This document shows, in pieces, positions 23,258 to 35,154 of a stretch of DNA of 64,000 nucleotides; the first letter of the stretch is position 1, and every line of letters starts with the position of its first letter. This DNA is from Linyphia triangularis (Eukaryota > Arthropoda > Arachnida > Araneae > Linyphiidae). The position numbers and the translations under genes were made by a program. The stretch covers positions 6,410,676 through 6,474,675 of the forward strand of contig OZ021725.1 in assembly GCA_963978545.1 (NCBI GenBank), read 5' to 3'. The notes below the pieces were generated by a model that did no database searches, was not told the DNA's origin, and saw only the letters and a list, made by a program, of their open reading frames with translations.

Positions 23258-25066
23258 CAGTGATGTAAGTGCCAAAATGTGATTTTGGAGCAATGCCGGA
23301 ACAGTAAAAATACGATTTTGGAGCAGCAAAATGTGTTGCCAAAAAATCATTTACTAATAGTCACCAATCCTTCCATCTAATCACCACGGCAGGTTCAAAA
23401 TTCAAATCCCGTTTTACAGATGACTTAGAAATTAAGCCCAGAAGTGTTTGAGGAGGGGGGGGCTGTCAATTGGATTAAGAAGTTTAGAATTTAAAAAAAA
23501 AAAATATTCGCATTTTCTTTTAGCTTAAAGAAAGCTATGTATTTCTTTATTATTGAAACCAGGCAAGAGTGCAAATCTAAACCAGATGCACTAAGATTGC
23601 TTATGTGAAAAATACAATACTTGTATTCTATTTTTAGCACGGAGCCTCGGTAAAAAAAAAAAAAATTCCAAAAATATAATCATGTATTCTATAAGTATAA
23701 AAAAAAAGTATCAATTTTCTATAACTAAAATCAGCCAAGAAAACAGATTTAAATCAGATACACACAGATTAATTTACTATTTCTTTATAGTTTGAAAAAC
23801 CTACAACAAAACTGAGAGATTGTAATATGCATTTTCAAGTGCAATCCATCAATTTTCTATAACTAAAATCAGCCAAGAAAACAGATTTAAATCAGATACA
23901 CACAGATTAATTTACTATTTCTTTATAGTTTGAAAAACCTACAACAAAACTGAGAGATTGTAATATGCATTTTCAAGTGCAATCCATCAATTTTCTATAA
24001 CTAAAATCAGCCAAGAAAACAGATTTAAATCAGATACACACAGATTAATTTACTATTTCTTTTTAGTTTGAAAAACCTACAACAAAACTGAGAGATTGTA
24101 ATATGCATTTTCAAGTGCAATCCATCAATTTTCTATAACTAAAATCAGCCAAGAAAACAGATTTAAATCAGATACACAAAGATTAATTTACTATTTCTTT
24201 TTAGTTTGAAAAACCTACAACAAAACTGAGAGATTGTAATATGCATTTTCAAGTGCAATCCATCAATTTTCTATAACTAAAATCAGCCAAGAAAACAGAT
24301 TTAAATCAGATACACACAGATTAATTTACTATTTCTTTTTAGTTTGAAAAACCTACAACAAAACTGAGAGATTGTAATATGCATTTTCAAGTGCAATCCA
24401 TCAATTTTCTATAACTAAAATCAGCCAAGAAAACAGATTTAAATCAGATACACACAGATTAATTTACTATTTCTTTTTAGTTTGAAAAACCTACAACAAA
24501 ACTGAGAGATTGTAATATGCATTTTCAAGTGCAATCCATCAATTTTCTATAACTAAAATCAGCCAAGAAAACAGATTTAAATCAGATACACACAGATTAA
24601 TTTACTATTTCTTTTTAGTTTGAAAAACCTACAACAAAACTGAGAGATTGTAATATGCATTTTCAAGTGCAATCCATCAATTTTCTATAACTAAAATCAG
24701 CCAAGAAAACAGATTTAAATCAGATACACAAAGATTAATTTACTATTTCTTTATAGTTTGAAAAACCTACAACAAAACTGAGAGATTGTAATATGCATTT
24801 TCAAGTGCGAAACCTTTCCGGCACTTTAACTGACGAAAAACGCCCTTGAAATGCAAAATACTCTTTATCGCTTCGTTAGCGATGTTCCATGATAATTTTG
24901 AAAAATGTCGAGTCAAAATTCTAGCCAAGTAGTTTTTGAAATCAAAAAATGATTTTTTGGCGCAGTTCGGCGGAATCTTAACCGAAAAGAGGTTTTTGGA
25001 GCAGTTTGGAGCAGGGTAGTCAGTTTGGCGCAGTTTGGCGCAATTGGAGCAGCTCTTACATCCCTG
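23258..25066. mobile_element. Transposon-like unit enclosing a minisatellite, 6-bp TSD
   Basis: It begins CAGTGATGTAAGTGCC and ends GAGCAGCTCTTACATCCCTG, imperfect inverted ends. It is flanked by cgattg on both sides (23252-23257, 25067-25072). Both ends contain 'tttggagcag' phrases. About 1.1 kb of the interior is a 138-bp tandem array. The class is uncertain. Confidence 0.6.
23711..24808. repeat. 138-bp minisatellite, 8 copies
   Basis: tcaattttctataactaaaa recurs every 138 bp from 23711. The units are nearly identical. Variation is mostly at two sites, acacacag versus acacaaag and ctttatag versus ctttttag, and recurs in a non-adjacent pattern. Confidence 0.95.
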
Positions 25067-25072
25067 CGATTG

Positions 25073-25403
25073 TCGGAAGACTAGGTGAATGCGCGATATG
25101 TGTCGAACGATATGATAAAATGTAAAAAATGTATGAACATCATACGCACTTTAATAAGTAATTAGGAGTTGAAGTATGTACAATAATAGAAATGAATAAT
25201 TTTAATAATAGAAACAGAGAAATACCATTTAATTTTATATCCAAAGCGTATACAAGTTAATTAATTGTAAACACTTCATTTTCTTGGGAAGAATGTGTCT
25301 AACGTCAGCTGCTTCGATTTTTCTATCGCCACTTGCCTTCCAGAAAATATCACTGAACGAAAATTAATCAACTACAATTAATATCTTTACAAGTATTCTG
25401 ACT
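25073..25403. other. AT-rich spacer
   Basis: No supported feature. Confidence 0.35.
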
Positions 25404-25500
25404 AGAGGTCGGAAATATCGATCAAAATAAATATCGATACCATACCGTTGCATAAAAAAAAGTATCGATAAAATATCGATATATCAATAACAAGATTTTT
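25404..25500. repeat. tatcgata-rich segment, transposon-end-like
   Basis: Repeated atatcgat and tatcgata phrases, as at the termini of some arthropod hAT elements. No partner end was found. Confidence 0.3.
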
Positions 25501-25564
25501 TTTTAAATTTTGTGAGAAACGATGTTTTTCGTGGCAAATTTCTACTTTTCATGAATTCATGCCA

Positions 25565-25833
25565 AAATTGTTTTAATAAACAAATACTAAAATTGTTTTT
25601 ATGAATAAATTATAAAAATTGTTTTAATAAATAAATTATAAAAATTGTTTTAAGAAAAAAATTATAAAAATTGTTTTAATAAATAAATTATAAAAATTGT
25701 TTTAATAAATAAATTATAAAAATAGTTTTAATAAATAAATTATAAAAAATTGTTTTAATAAATAAATTATAAAAATAGTTTTAATAAATTATAAAAATTG
25801 TTTTAATAAATAAATTATAAAAATTGTTTTTTT
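25565..25833. repeat. AT-rich ~26-bp minisatellite
   Basis: About ten copies of an attgttttaataaataaatt-type unit, with small length changes. Confidence 0.9.
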
Positions 25834-26040
25834 TTTATAAAATATATGTGTACATCAAGATTTCACAAGTTGGAAATAAGACCCTTAAAATAAAGTCATT
25901 TCAGTTGTATTAAAAAATTTAATTTATTTCGTTTTTTATGATGGTCCACTAAAAACAAATCAATAGAAATTAGGAGTGTGGAACATCGCACAACTTTCAA
26001 TTACACTATATTACTAATTTGGATTTGTGTAATTTATCGT

Positions 26041-26678
26041 TTTTATATTTTCATCATTCGCTTAGAAAAATTGCCAATTTGGCGATATTTTTTGCGATAA
26101 TTTTTATATGGTCTTAAAAAAAACAGCAAAAAAAAACACTTTGCCAAAATGGTGTTTTTAGCAATATACTTTTCGATAATTTTTATATTCTCCTTTTTTA
26201 TAAGGGAAACTGAGGAGAGGAGAAAAACGATCGTTTGTGAGCTATGCTCAAGCGAAGTGAACTCTGTGTTGAAGGCATTCGTTTTTCAACTTTTTACGCC
26301 GTTAAAGCATTTTTACGGAAATTTGGGAGGTGGGGATGTTTAGAACACCTTAAGAGGCATTACCACAGCGATTTTTATCAAAATCGTTAGAGCCGTTCTT
26401 TAGCAATCATTAAAAAACAAGATTTTTTCAATGGCAGCTACCTATGCTCATATGCTCATGCGCGATTTCGACGGAAACCTTAATGGTATGTCCCATGGCC
26501 ACCACAAACCTTTACAACCAAATTTGAACATCGTAGGTCAATTTGTTCGGGAATTATGCTGACGACAGAGACATTTTTTCTAGATCACTTTTTCGAAATC
26601 AGGATGTTCCAAAACGTGGACAAATGCAAAACAAATCGAAATGTTTTGCTTGACCGAATCCTAAGCTTTCATTACCCT
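26041..26678 (+). repeat. Interspersed repeat F, most complete copy
   Basis: Contains, in order, the segments found scattered at 7485, 8700 and 11150-11430, and partly at 50680-50990. Frames of 64 and 81 codons here are not recognised as genes. Confidence 0.5.
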
Positions 26679-26686
26679 ATATATAC

Positions 26687-27021
26687 CATCGATATAGATA
26701 AACAACTGGATAGACTGCTCCATTGTCAATGCAAAGAGAAAAACGCGCCGGAGATTGCGAAGCTGGTGGGAAGATTAACCAATCACAGTTCACTTTTATA
26801 GTTGGATGGAAATGCGAAAATCCTTGTAAAATGCTAGAGTATATATTTTTTTGCACATTATTACTAATTAAGGTCTACTATTGACATTTGTGCTGTGTAC
26901 AACCCACAATTTTATTTTCAGTCCTCGGCAATCCGTATTTTTTATCCCACCAACGGCATCTGGCAACGGCTTCATTTTCCCAGCATTAAGCAATCTATCC
27001 AGTTGTTTATTTATATCGATG
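26687..27021 (+). mobile_element. 335-bp MITE family E, copy 3
   Basis: 335 bp, TIR CATCGATATAGATAAACAAC, perfect 8-bp duplication atatatac (26679-26686, 27022-27029). Confidence 0.92.
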
Positions 27022-27029
27022 ATATATAC

Positions 27030-27424
27030 ATATGGGTAATTGAAAGTAAAAAATAGTAGTCTGCAACATACAACGTTGCATGTTCACAACTTAAATAATC
27101 CTAAATGATAAGTTCAAAGACAAAATATATCATATTAGTATTTATAAACGAAACATATTTCAATCAAATTTACATTTCAAATTTCATTTTCCTTCTAAAC
27201 AGCTCTTCGTTAGCAGCTTTAATGTCAAAATTTTAATTTGTTATTTTTTTATTAATTTTTTTAATTAATATTGTCACAAAAAGCGACTTCTAATAGCCAT
27301 AGAGTTCTAAAAGTTTCAACATAAGTAGATTTGGCCTTCTAATTTTGCTTTCCACAAACACGTGTTAAAATAATTTTAAAGGGGTGCTGTATTATTGTAT
27401 TAACGGGGATTTTTTTTTGTGTGT
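27030..27424. other. AT-rich spacer
   Basis: No supported feature. Confidence 0.35.
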
Positions 27425-27432
27425 GTCTCGAC

Positions 27433-27767
27433 CATCGATATAGATAAACAACTGGATAGACTGCTCCATTGTCAATGCAAAGAGAAAAACGCGCCGGGGA
27501 TTGCGAAGCTGGAGGGAAGATTAACCAATCACAGTTCACTTTTATAGTTGGATTGAAATGCGAAAATCCTTGTAAAATGCTAGAGTATATATTTTTTTGT
27601 TCATTATTACTAATTAAGGTCTACTATTGACATTTCTGCTTTGCACAACCCAAAATTTTATTTTCAATCCTCGGCAATCCGCATTTTTTATCCCACCAAC
27701 GACATCTGGCAACGGCTTCATTTTCCCAGCGTTAAGCAGTCTATCCAGTTGTTTATCTATATAGATG
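27433..27767 (+). mobile_element. 335-bp MITE family E, copy 4
   Basis: 335 bp, same TIR, perfect 8-bp duplication gtctcgac (27425-27432, 27768-27775). It lies 411 bp after copy 3 in the same orientation. Confidence 0.93.
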
Positions 27768-27810
27768 GTCTCGACAGGGGAGAGTCTTCTAATATCAAGG
27801 CTTTACGTAG

Positions 27811-28010
27811 CAATTAGATTTTAGTGAGTGAAGCGGGCTTAAGCTTACGCAGCAATGAACCTTTCAGCGAGAGAAGCGAGCCTATTCTTGCATAGTAATG
27901 AACCTTTCAACGAGTGAAGTAAGTCTGTACTTATGTGTCAATGAACTTTTCAGCGAAAGAAGCGAGATCGATTTTGCGTAGCGATGAACCTTCCTGCGAG
28001 CAAAGCGCCA
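27811..28010. repeat. Degenerate 43-bp tandem repeat
   Basis: The phrase aatgaac(c/t)ttt recurs at 27854, 27897, 27940 and 27983, exactly 43 bp apart, with gcgagagaagcgag-type sequence between. Confidence 0.85.
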
Positions 28011-28421
28011 AAAACTGGGACCTATACACCAATGACGGATTTCCGCAACGCGAGGCCTCACAGCTAGATAAAATATTGCACATGCTAAAATTTCACGGGA
28101 ATTCAGGTAGTTGATGATAAGTTTTTCTCTGCATTGCAGTGGATAACCTCTGAATGAGGACAGTTTTGCAATAGGTAAGCTTGCAGGCAGAAAAACAGTT
28201 TTGTATAATTACATTCTCTAAAATAAGTAATACTATAACTAAAATTTCACATATTACTTAAGAAAATTCATGAAAAGGTTTTAATACTGTGATGCAAGAT
28301 ATTTATTGCAATAAACTTGTTGCAAAAGATTATTCCAGACAGATATCCAAAACATTAGTTAAATTATAAAGAGGCGAAAGCAAGTTTAGTTACCTCATCG
28401 CATATAGAGAAATGTTTGTAC
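28011..28421. other. Unassigned spacer
   Basis: No supported feature. Confidence 0.35.
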
Positions 28422-28583
28422 ATCATGAATCCACACTGGTCTGCCGGAGCAACAATGGCCGAAACTATTCGAAAATCGACTTTGAAAGAGTTCACTTAAA
28501 TCAGATCGCCAACTATATCATAACTTGCCAAATCGAGATCATTCTTTTTTATCTGGTAACCCACAGCTCTTAAGTTTCAATAA
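28422..28583 (+). mobile_element. Old fragment of MITE family C
   Basis: Diverged match to the part of family C starting 'actggtctgccg', cut off by the full copy that follows. Confidence 0.6.
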
Positions 28584-29241
28584 TAGTCCGAGAGGCGACT
28601 GCAATTTTTGGGCCCTATCGAACATCATTCTGAATTTTTTATAGAAATCGGAGAAAAGTGAATAGATTACGAATCCACTGGTCTGCCGTGGCAAAAATGG
28701 CCGAAACTGATCAAAAATTGAATGAGTTGAACGAAAATCAGATTGCCAAATGTGTCATAACTTGCCAAAACGAGAACAAACTTTTTCGTGTGGCAACCCA
28801 CTGCATTTTGATTTTCAATGAGAAAAAGCGCAAATGATTTCTGATCTCTGGCTCGGAAAACTAGTATCTTTTAAAAGTAAGCCAAATTGCCGACATTAGT
28901 TACGTCATCAGTGACGTAATGTTTATTGCCAACTTGGCTCCCTTTTATTAGATGCAAGTAGACCTTCGCCAGATATCTGAATCGTCTGCAACCTTCTTAA
29001 TTGAAAATTAAAGAGTGAGGGTTACCAAATATAAAAAAAAATGCTCATTATTTGGCAAGTTATGGCGCATTTGGCAATTGGATTTAGTTCAACTTATTCA
29101 AAGTCGATTTTTGACCAGTTTCGGCCATTTTAGTCACGGCAGACCAGTGGATTCGTAATCTACTCACTTTTCTCTAATTTCTATATAAAATTCGGAATGA
29201 TGTTCGATGGGGTCCAAAAATTGCAGTCGCCTCTCAGTCTA
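28584..29241 (+). mobile_element. Long-TIR MITE family C, copy 3
   Basis: 658 bp between tagtccgagaggcgactgc and cagtcgcctctcagtcta. It is inserted beside or into an older family C fragment. Confidence 0.85.
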
Positions 29242-29262
29242 TAAGGAAGGGTGCAAATAATT

Positions 29263-29481
29263 CAGGGTGGCCACAAAATTCAGGAAAAAAAGTTTCCTGA
29301 TAATTCCCTGACATATTTCTAAAAAATTCCCTGATTTAAGGGAAAACTTTTTTCCCCATTTGTCTTAGGTTTTCCAGATGTCTAGACACCCTGATCAAAT
29401 AGAACATGTATGCTAAAGAGATAATATGCAATTTTTTAAAAAATAGTTTTGCTGCTAATGAGAAGTTTAAATTACTCCGAT
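29263..29481 (+). mobile_element. CAGGGT family G, truncated copy
   Basis: It starts CAGGGTGGCCACAAAATTC and matches the first ~220 bp of the copies at 10025 and 44969, then ends abruptly. Confidence 0.75.
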
Positions 29482-29782
29482 TGAGATCAAATCTAACATC
29501 TAATCTCCGTAATTGATATGAATATTTTAATTGAAAGTACAACTGATAATTTGGCACAAATCATTGTCCGAAGTCAATTCAGACCACATTAAAGTAAAAT
29601 TATAAATTAAATTTTAGATTTTTTCCTTAATGACACAGATTTTTTTTTTTTTTTTTTTTTCACAATAAACAGGAATATTTATTTTTCAATGCATATTTAC
29701 TTTTTGATTTACAATATCAGATTACACTTTTAAATTAAACAAGAATATTTTTAATGTTAGTCCAACCAATTTTCTTTCTCGG

Positions 29783-29814
<32 letters not shown>

Positions 29815-29830
29815 CCATTTGGCAACCATA
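29482..29830. other. AT-rich with long T runs
   Basis: T runs at about 29640-29660 and 29786-29814. The minus frame at 29722-29937 is lysine-rich because of these runs and is not a gene. Confidence 0.5.
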
Positions 29831-29835
29831 TATTT

Positions 29836-30330
29836 TGCCTCTTCCTCTGCTGTAGCAAAGAATTTAAAACTATAAGAAGGCAAGCTTCGCCGATACGTAA
29901 GTGCTGCCATCTCGCGGATTTTCAGAGTTGAGAGCACAAAACTTTCGCCAAATTGCTCCGATTTCCAGACATGCGCAGAGCTTTTTTCTTACTTTGGCGA
30001 TCGTGCTTTTTAAACAAACAAATAAGAACATCAGATTTATTTCGTCGAATTCGTGGGAGATTTAAATAGCAGAACAAAAATGGAGGATTCTACTTTGCAA
30101 AGTAACATATTATTTATTCAAGTTTGTTCAAATTGTTCGCTTTTGTGCATAATAAATTTCGGTAATGTTCTGAAGATAATAGAATTTTCGTAAGAAAATT
30201 TTGACAGGACATTTTTTGCAGTGTTGATGGTTGTGATGAAACTTGATGGTTAGTGTTCTTAATCGTTTGTTTTTATTTTTTCGTCTCATTCAGCAGGCTA
30301 GTTTTTATGTTAAATATAGTTGCTTTTTCT
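29836..30330 (+). repeat. Repeat K copy 1, promoter/first-exon-like
   Basis: It is similar to 52196-52660. Shared parts are ctataagaaggcaagcttcg, a following gcggatttt...gttgag block, then an ATG-containing segment (atggaggattctac at about 30080) ending in a possible splice donor (caaagtaac), and the downstream gcttttgtg...ttcggtaatgttc region. It may be a duplicated gene start or a transposon. No further exon is recognised. Confidence 0.4.
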
Positions 30331-31339
30331 TTTTTTATTACTTTGACATCGCTTTAAAGAATGTTTATCATTTGTTAGTTGCATAAATGCACTAAATTAT
30401 TATGTGTTTATTATGATTTTTGAAATTTGACGCCAATCTCAATTACCATTGCGGTTTTTATTTTGTGAATTAATAAAGCTAAATGATTATTGTCAACTGT
30501 TAGTAAATTCTTCTAAACTAGTACATGCTAAATGATATTGGTTTTTGTAGTTGCAAGTCATTTTTAAATTCTTGCACTCAATAACTAGATATTTTTTAGT
30601 TTCCTAATGTACTGCTTCGAAGAATGCATGGAAACTTTATCGAAATCATTTTCTTCTAGAATGTGTTTCAATAATTTTATAATTAGTAATTTTGTTAATT
30701 CTTGATGTTCATATTTTTTACGAAAACTTACTAAAAGTTCAACAATATTAGAATATGCTGTAAAACCCCCAAATCTAATATTAGGATTCGTATTGCATTA
30801 CAGGATGGAACTTTTGCTGTAGTGGTTCAATATAATATTAATATTGTTTAAAAAAGTATTCAATTATTTTAGTTAAAAATATAAATTAACAAAAATTTGA
30901 TTGGGTGTGTAAATTTTTTAAGTGAAAGTTTAATGAGCTAGGCAGATTTGTTCTTTTTTTTGGATAAAAGATTTCTGGAAAACCATAAAATGTAATCGCC
31001 AAGTGAAACCAAAAAGAGCGATAAGCTTACCAATGTAGAAACCCTGCAATGACGTCATGTGCTCTCAAGTATTTTACATTATCTCTATGGAAGCTTGCCA
31101 TCTTTAACCCGAAGGGTTATTATAGTATCTTTGGCTGTAGGTAATACTTTACCGATATAAAAAAAAAAAAACTATCTTCTGGAAAGATTGGGCACAAATA
31201 AAGGAAAGTGGCCATGTCCATAGTGTTTAGGTCCTTTTAAAGTTTTGGCATAAAACTCTGGTAAATAGTGTTCTATTTCATGAAAATGCACAAAGTGGGT
31301 ATGACGAGAGTCTTCATATTGTTGCGTGGATGGGTTCGT
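30331..31339. other. Unassigned AT-rich stretch of 1 kb
   Basis: No recognisable gene or repeat. Scattered short frames only. Confidence 0.35.
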
Positions 31340-31800
31340 AAGACTTGAAGCCAAAGCAGATCAAAACTTGCAGAAACAATACAGCTCTTTTCACAACAAT
31401 AGAGCACAAAACAGCAGTTAAAAACTTGACAACACAACTGCTCAAATCGCTGCAAAAGACAATGCAATACAGTTCGCTTTCGGAACTACTCTGAATGCTC
31501 ACTGAGACTCAGTATCTCAACTCAGTAATTCAAGTCAACTCACTGACTCAACTCAGTCAACAACTGACTCCCAGCGCACTTGGCCTGTCTATGTAGGGGA
31601 GGCGAACATTCTTGAAACTTCTAGAGGTAGATATTTGGAGAACTTTCCAGGTCGTAGTCGAAAAGTCCTATACATGTACATGGGGACCGAAAATGTCGCC
31701 AAATGGTCGCCAAGTTTGACGACGAAAATTAGTCGCCAATTTGGCTCTATCTCGCAAATTGGCGAGATTGCCATTATCATAACGTTAAATGCCCTGCTCT
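31340..31800 (-). mobile_element. Interspersed repeat M copy 2
   Basis: Inverse copy of 22241-22915, without the SINE. It includes a local stretch of repeated ctcaactcagt phrases (31505-31570). Three overlapping minus frames here are within the repeat. Confidence 0.45.
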
Positions 31801-32340
31801 TTGTAAAACTCGCTTCCCAGCGTTATCTCTGTAAAACTCGTTATCAAGCATCAAGACCCATATTGCAGGGAAGCCAAGCTAAGACGAACTATTGCACTGC
31901 CTTATGTGAGATGTACATAAATTTTCCTATTTACAAAATTAACACTATGAAATATTTATAAACATACACAAATTCGTAACAATATTTTCGGAAAGGATTT
32001 GTAGGGAGTAGGTGATTTTTCGCTCTCACGTCCGTCAAACTCCACTGTTCGACGAAAGAGTAGGGACAGGGCTGCACAATTGTGGAGGTTTCGTGGTGTT
32101 CCCTGGTGTTGACGAAAGCTATTTGGCGCAGATGGAATTTACCGCTATACCAAATCCACTCGATAGAGGCCATGTAATCCATGGTGAATGAGAAGTAACA
32201 GGCGATAGAGCCTTTTTATAGGATTCTATGGAGTGACGTCAAACACAGGCTTTTTATTATCAGATCTTGCAACAACAATAATGTGATATTATTTGACACA
32301 AGATAGAAACTAATACAAAAAAAAAATTCAATCTGCAACC
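31801..32340. other. Unassigned, with an 83-codon minus frame
   Basis: The minus frame 31931-32182 has no stop for 83 codons and reads as an ordinary mixed protein, but I do not recognise it. No splice or poly(A) context supports it. Confidence 0.25.
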
Positions 32341-32353
32341 AACATTGGAATAT

Positions 32354-33096
32354 TGTAACCCCCGATGGCGTTACAAAATTTAACAAGCGAAACCCAAACT
32401 TTTGTTCAGTCTTTAGATCTGAATTGATAGCCATCGACGAAAGCTCTACATTATATGATTTCCAATAATTTCTCCTGCTATATCTGGATTTTCTCGGACA
32501 GTAAGAGCTCCATTCGATTCTTGAGCAAATGACGAAACATTACCGACAAACTCGGCCTGGACATTGCGAACAAACTAAAGATTTACTCTTCGCATAATGT
32601 CATTCATCTGCAGTGGATACCCTCCCATGTAGACCTCTTCTTTAATGACTTGGCCGATGAATTGGCTAAGGAGGGCTCTGCTGTAACATCCGAAAATTGT
32701 GGTCATCTTACGTTTAGGGAAATTTTCTCGAAGGTCAGAGTCGACAACACCAAGACATGGAGGATTCCACCAACTCATGACTGGTATGAATAAAAACGTC
32801 CTGGGGCTGCCCTGGAGCTGAAGGGCGACAGGAAATTACAAACAACCATCACCAGACTCATCACCGGACATACTCGCACACTTGCATATGTTCAGGGACA
32901 AAAGGAGTAGTACTCTGTGTGCCTCAAGTGTGTTTCCCATCAAGCTTCACCGGACCATCTGCTTTCCTGTTTGGATTTGGAGAAGAGCGATCTCTTTAAA
33001 AACCCTGCGCTGGTTCGAGACTTTCTTTGAGCGTACGGTCTCTTGGACTTGGTCTAGACTTGTTCTAGATCAAGTGGAATAAGAAGCAACAACAAC
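32354..33096 (+). mobile_element. 5'-truncated LINE, 13-bp TSD
   Basis: A 743-bp 3' end of a non-LTR retrotransposon. It encodes RNase H and a C-terminal CCHC segment and ends in an AAC-repeat tail. It is flanked by the perfect 13-bp duplication aacattggaatat (32341-32353, 33097-33109). 5' truncation with a long target duplication is the signature of target-primed reverse transcription. Confidence 0.88.
32355..33057 (+). pseudogene. LINE ORF2 C-terminus: RNase H plus CCHC tail, decayed
   Basis: The frame starting at 32355 reads VTPDGV...VFRSELIAIDE, an RNase H strand with its catalytic Glu. A frameshift near 32440-32470 follows. In the next frame come WIFSDSKSSIRFLS and then LQWIPSHVD...NDLADELAKEG, the typical RNase H end with the His and final Asp motifs. 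Further on are a Trp-rich stretch, TRLITGHTRTL, and a CCHC segment (CLKC, H, C), ending YGLLDLV and TAG at 33055. In-frame stops at about 32530, at 32791, 32908 and 33028 inactivate it; the last is consistent with CGA-to-TGA decay. The family is the RNase H-bearing Jockey/I-like LINEs that are abundant in arachnids. RT and endonuclease are absent through 5' truncation. Confidence 0.85.
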
Positions 33097-33109
33097 AACA
33101 TTGGAATAT

Positions 33110-33189
33110 ATCGACTGATGCCAAAAATAAATTTAACACACAATTTAAAAGATTAACCACTCTGTAATTTGATTTCTTTGGCGACGTCT
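33110..33189. other. Spacer
   Basis: No feature. Confidence 0.35.
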
Positions 33190-33555
33190 TACTAGCATTT
33201 TTTTTTTTATTTTAAGTGAGCCAAGTTGGCGATTAGTACTACGTCACTGATGACGCAACAGATGATGTCAACTTGGCCCACTTTTAAAAGATGCGTGTCA
33301 GACATCGCCAAAGATCAGATATCGTCTGCAATTTAAAGAATGATGGGTAACCAAATAAAAAAGAATGCTCATGATTTGGCAAAGTTATGACACATCATTT
33401 TGGCAATCATTTTTAGTTCAACTCATTCAAAGTCAATTTTTTAATAGTTTCGGCCATTTAAGTCCTGGAAGACCAGTGTTCTTTTCATTCTTTAAAAAAT
33501 CCATAATGATGTTCGGCTAGGTATCTAAACTTACATTCGCCTCTCTGTCTAATAA
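33190..33555 (+). mobile_element. Diverged half copy of MITE family C
   Basis: It follows the right half of family C (ccaagttggcg, gacgcaac, cagatatcgtctgc, ttcggccattt, cgcctctctgtcta) with many changes and a lost left arm. Confidence 0.7.
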
Positions 33556-34171
33556 AAAAAAAAAAAAAAGAACTTAGAATAAATGGATGCAATAAATAAG
33601 TAATTTAAAAAATAAAATAGACCAGACTCGATTGTGTTTATAAATGTTTATTAAAAATTACTATAATTAAGTATTTTAAATGTGTTTTAAATACATAAAG
33701 GGTTAAATATTAATGAAAAGATTTACATATCAAGATAAGGTTTAAAGGAATATTTTTCACTCAGTGCTTATTATATTTGAAAACCTGACTGAGCTGTTAA
33801 CACGAGAGGGTAAAAAAAAAGATTACCGTTAATTTGAGAAGGAAAGAGGATAGACAATATACGTTCGTAGGTACATTTAAATAATATTTGGGAGCATTTC
33901 CGAAAAGAAGCTTGAAAACTGTGACGAGATAATATCACAATTGAAATCAAGTCTTACTTGTGATAGTAGTGTTACAAACCTGATACTTTAAGAAAGAACA
34001 TCAGTATGTCCATGCCAAACAGACCTAATGTTTTATTTTTCAGCCACAATTTCTGCTTAAGTATTGCTTTAAAACATATGAAATTTTGATAACAGACTTA
34101 ATATCAGTAATAAAAGTTCATTAAACAAATTTGAAGGCGAAATAACTAGATTTTTTTTTTCTTTACTATTA
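33556..34171. other. AT-rich spacer
   Basis: No supported feature. Confidence 0.35.
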
Positions 34172-34575
34172 CAGGGTTCCCACACAAATCACAGAATGAA
34201 AATCAATGACTTTTAAGGACGTAATTTATAATTTTAAGGACCTATAAAAATTAGTTTTCAACCATCATGTCTATATTTTAATTATTAATAAAGTATATTC
34301 TACCAAAAAAGTTACAAGTCGGTGGAGGCGTAATACAAATATGTTGGAAAATTCCAATACGATGCAGATAAGTGGCGGTCATGCGGCGATAGCAAGTACG
34401 AGTTGTATTTTTATAAATTTTGCAGTTGGACAACATCTGTAAAAATTAAGGACTTTTAATGACCTCTAAGCATTTTAAATGACTTTTAAGCACCTCTAAG
34501 CATTTTCAAGGCCTTGAAAACAAGTTCCAAAATATTACGCACTTTTAATGACTTTCAATGACAGTGGGAACCCTG
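34172..34575 (+). mobile_element. CAGGGT family H, copy 2, 5-bp TSD tatta
   Basis: 404 bp from CAGGGTTCCCACAC to GTGGGAACCCTG, with perfect 5-bp duplication tatta (34167-34171, 34576-34580). The internal part has two imperfect copies of a 30-bp phrase (cacctctaagcatttt), which is the seed of the array in copy 3. Confidence 0.85.
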
Positions 34576-34655
34576 TATTATTATTAATTTTTTTAAGTAA
34601 TTATAGGCTAGCTCATAAAAACTTTTTTAGTGTAATAACTAAGATTAAGTCCGAG

Positions 34656-35050
34656 TAAGAATCGTTCCCTATACTCGCTATGTTACAATCTTCTAGTCCA
34701 GTGAATTTAGAAACTACTTTCTGTAAAACCTTGAAATTTACTGAGTAGGTACACAAATATTATCACTTAATGAAATAGTAAATTAAAACTCGAAAATAGC
34801 GTCTGATATATTTTATTTTACATTGGTAACCCTTACGTCAATGCATATACAGTGGCTCCACCTGGTTTCGTTAACTGCTATTTTAATTTTCGTTTATAAT
34901 AGAGAGACTTTAAATGAAAACAATTTATGTCATTTCATTGTGTGACCTTTTTCGTACTTACTCACCGAATTTTAAAGATTTATAAAAAGTAGTTTCCAAA
35001 TGCACTGGGCTAGAAGACTGTAACATACCGAGTATAGAGAATGATCCTTA
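34656..35050. mobile_element. MITE with ~110-bp TIRs, 395 bp
   Basis: The left end taagaatcgttccctatact is mirrored at the right by gtatagagaatgatcctta. The arms of about 110 bp match imperfectly. TA at both edges is a candidate target. A fragment occurs at 7440. Confidence 0.7.
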
Positions 35051-35154
35051 CAAAGACTTTTTCTTAAAAAAATACTAGAACAAATTTCGCTTTCAAAAAA
35101 TTTTTAATGAGCTTTTATTATAGAAGTAAATGCATGTTATAAGATTTTACATGC

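Noticed and set aside
31931..32182. 83-codon minus frame as a gene
   Set aside because: Protein-like but unrecognised, without splice or poly(A) context. Left as unassigned.
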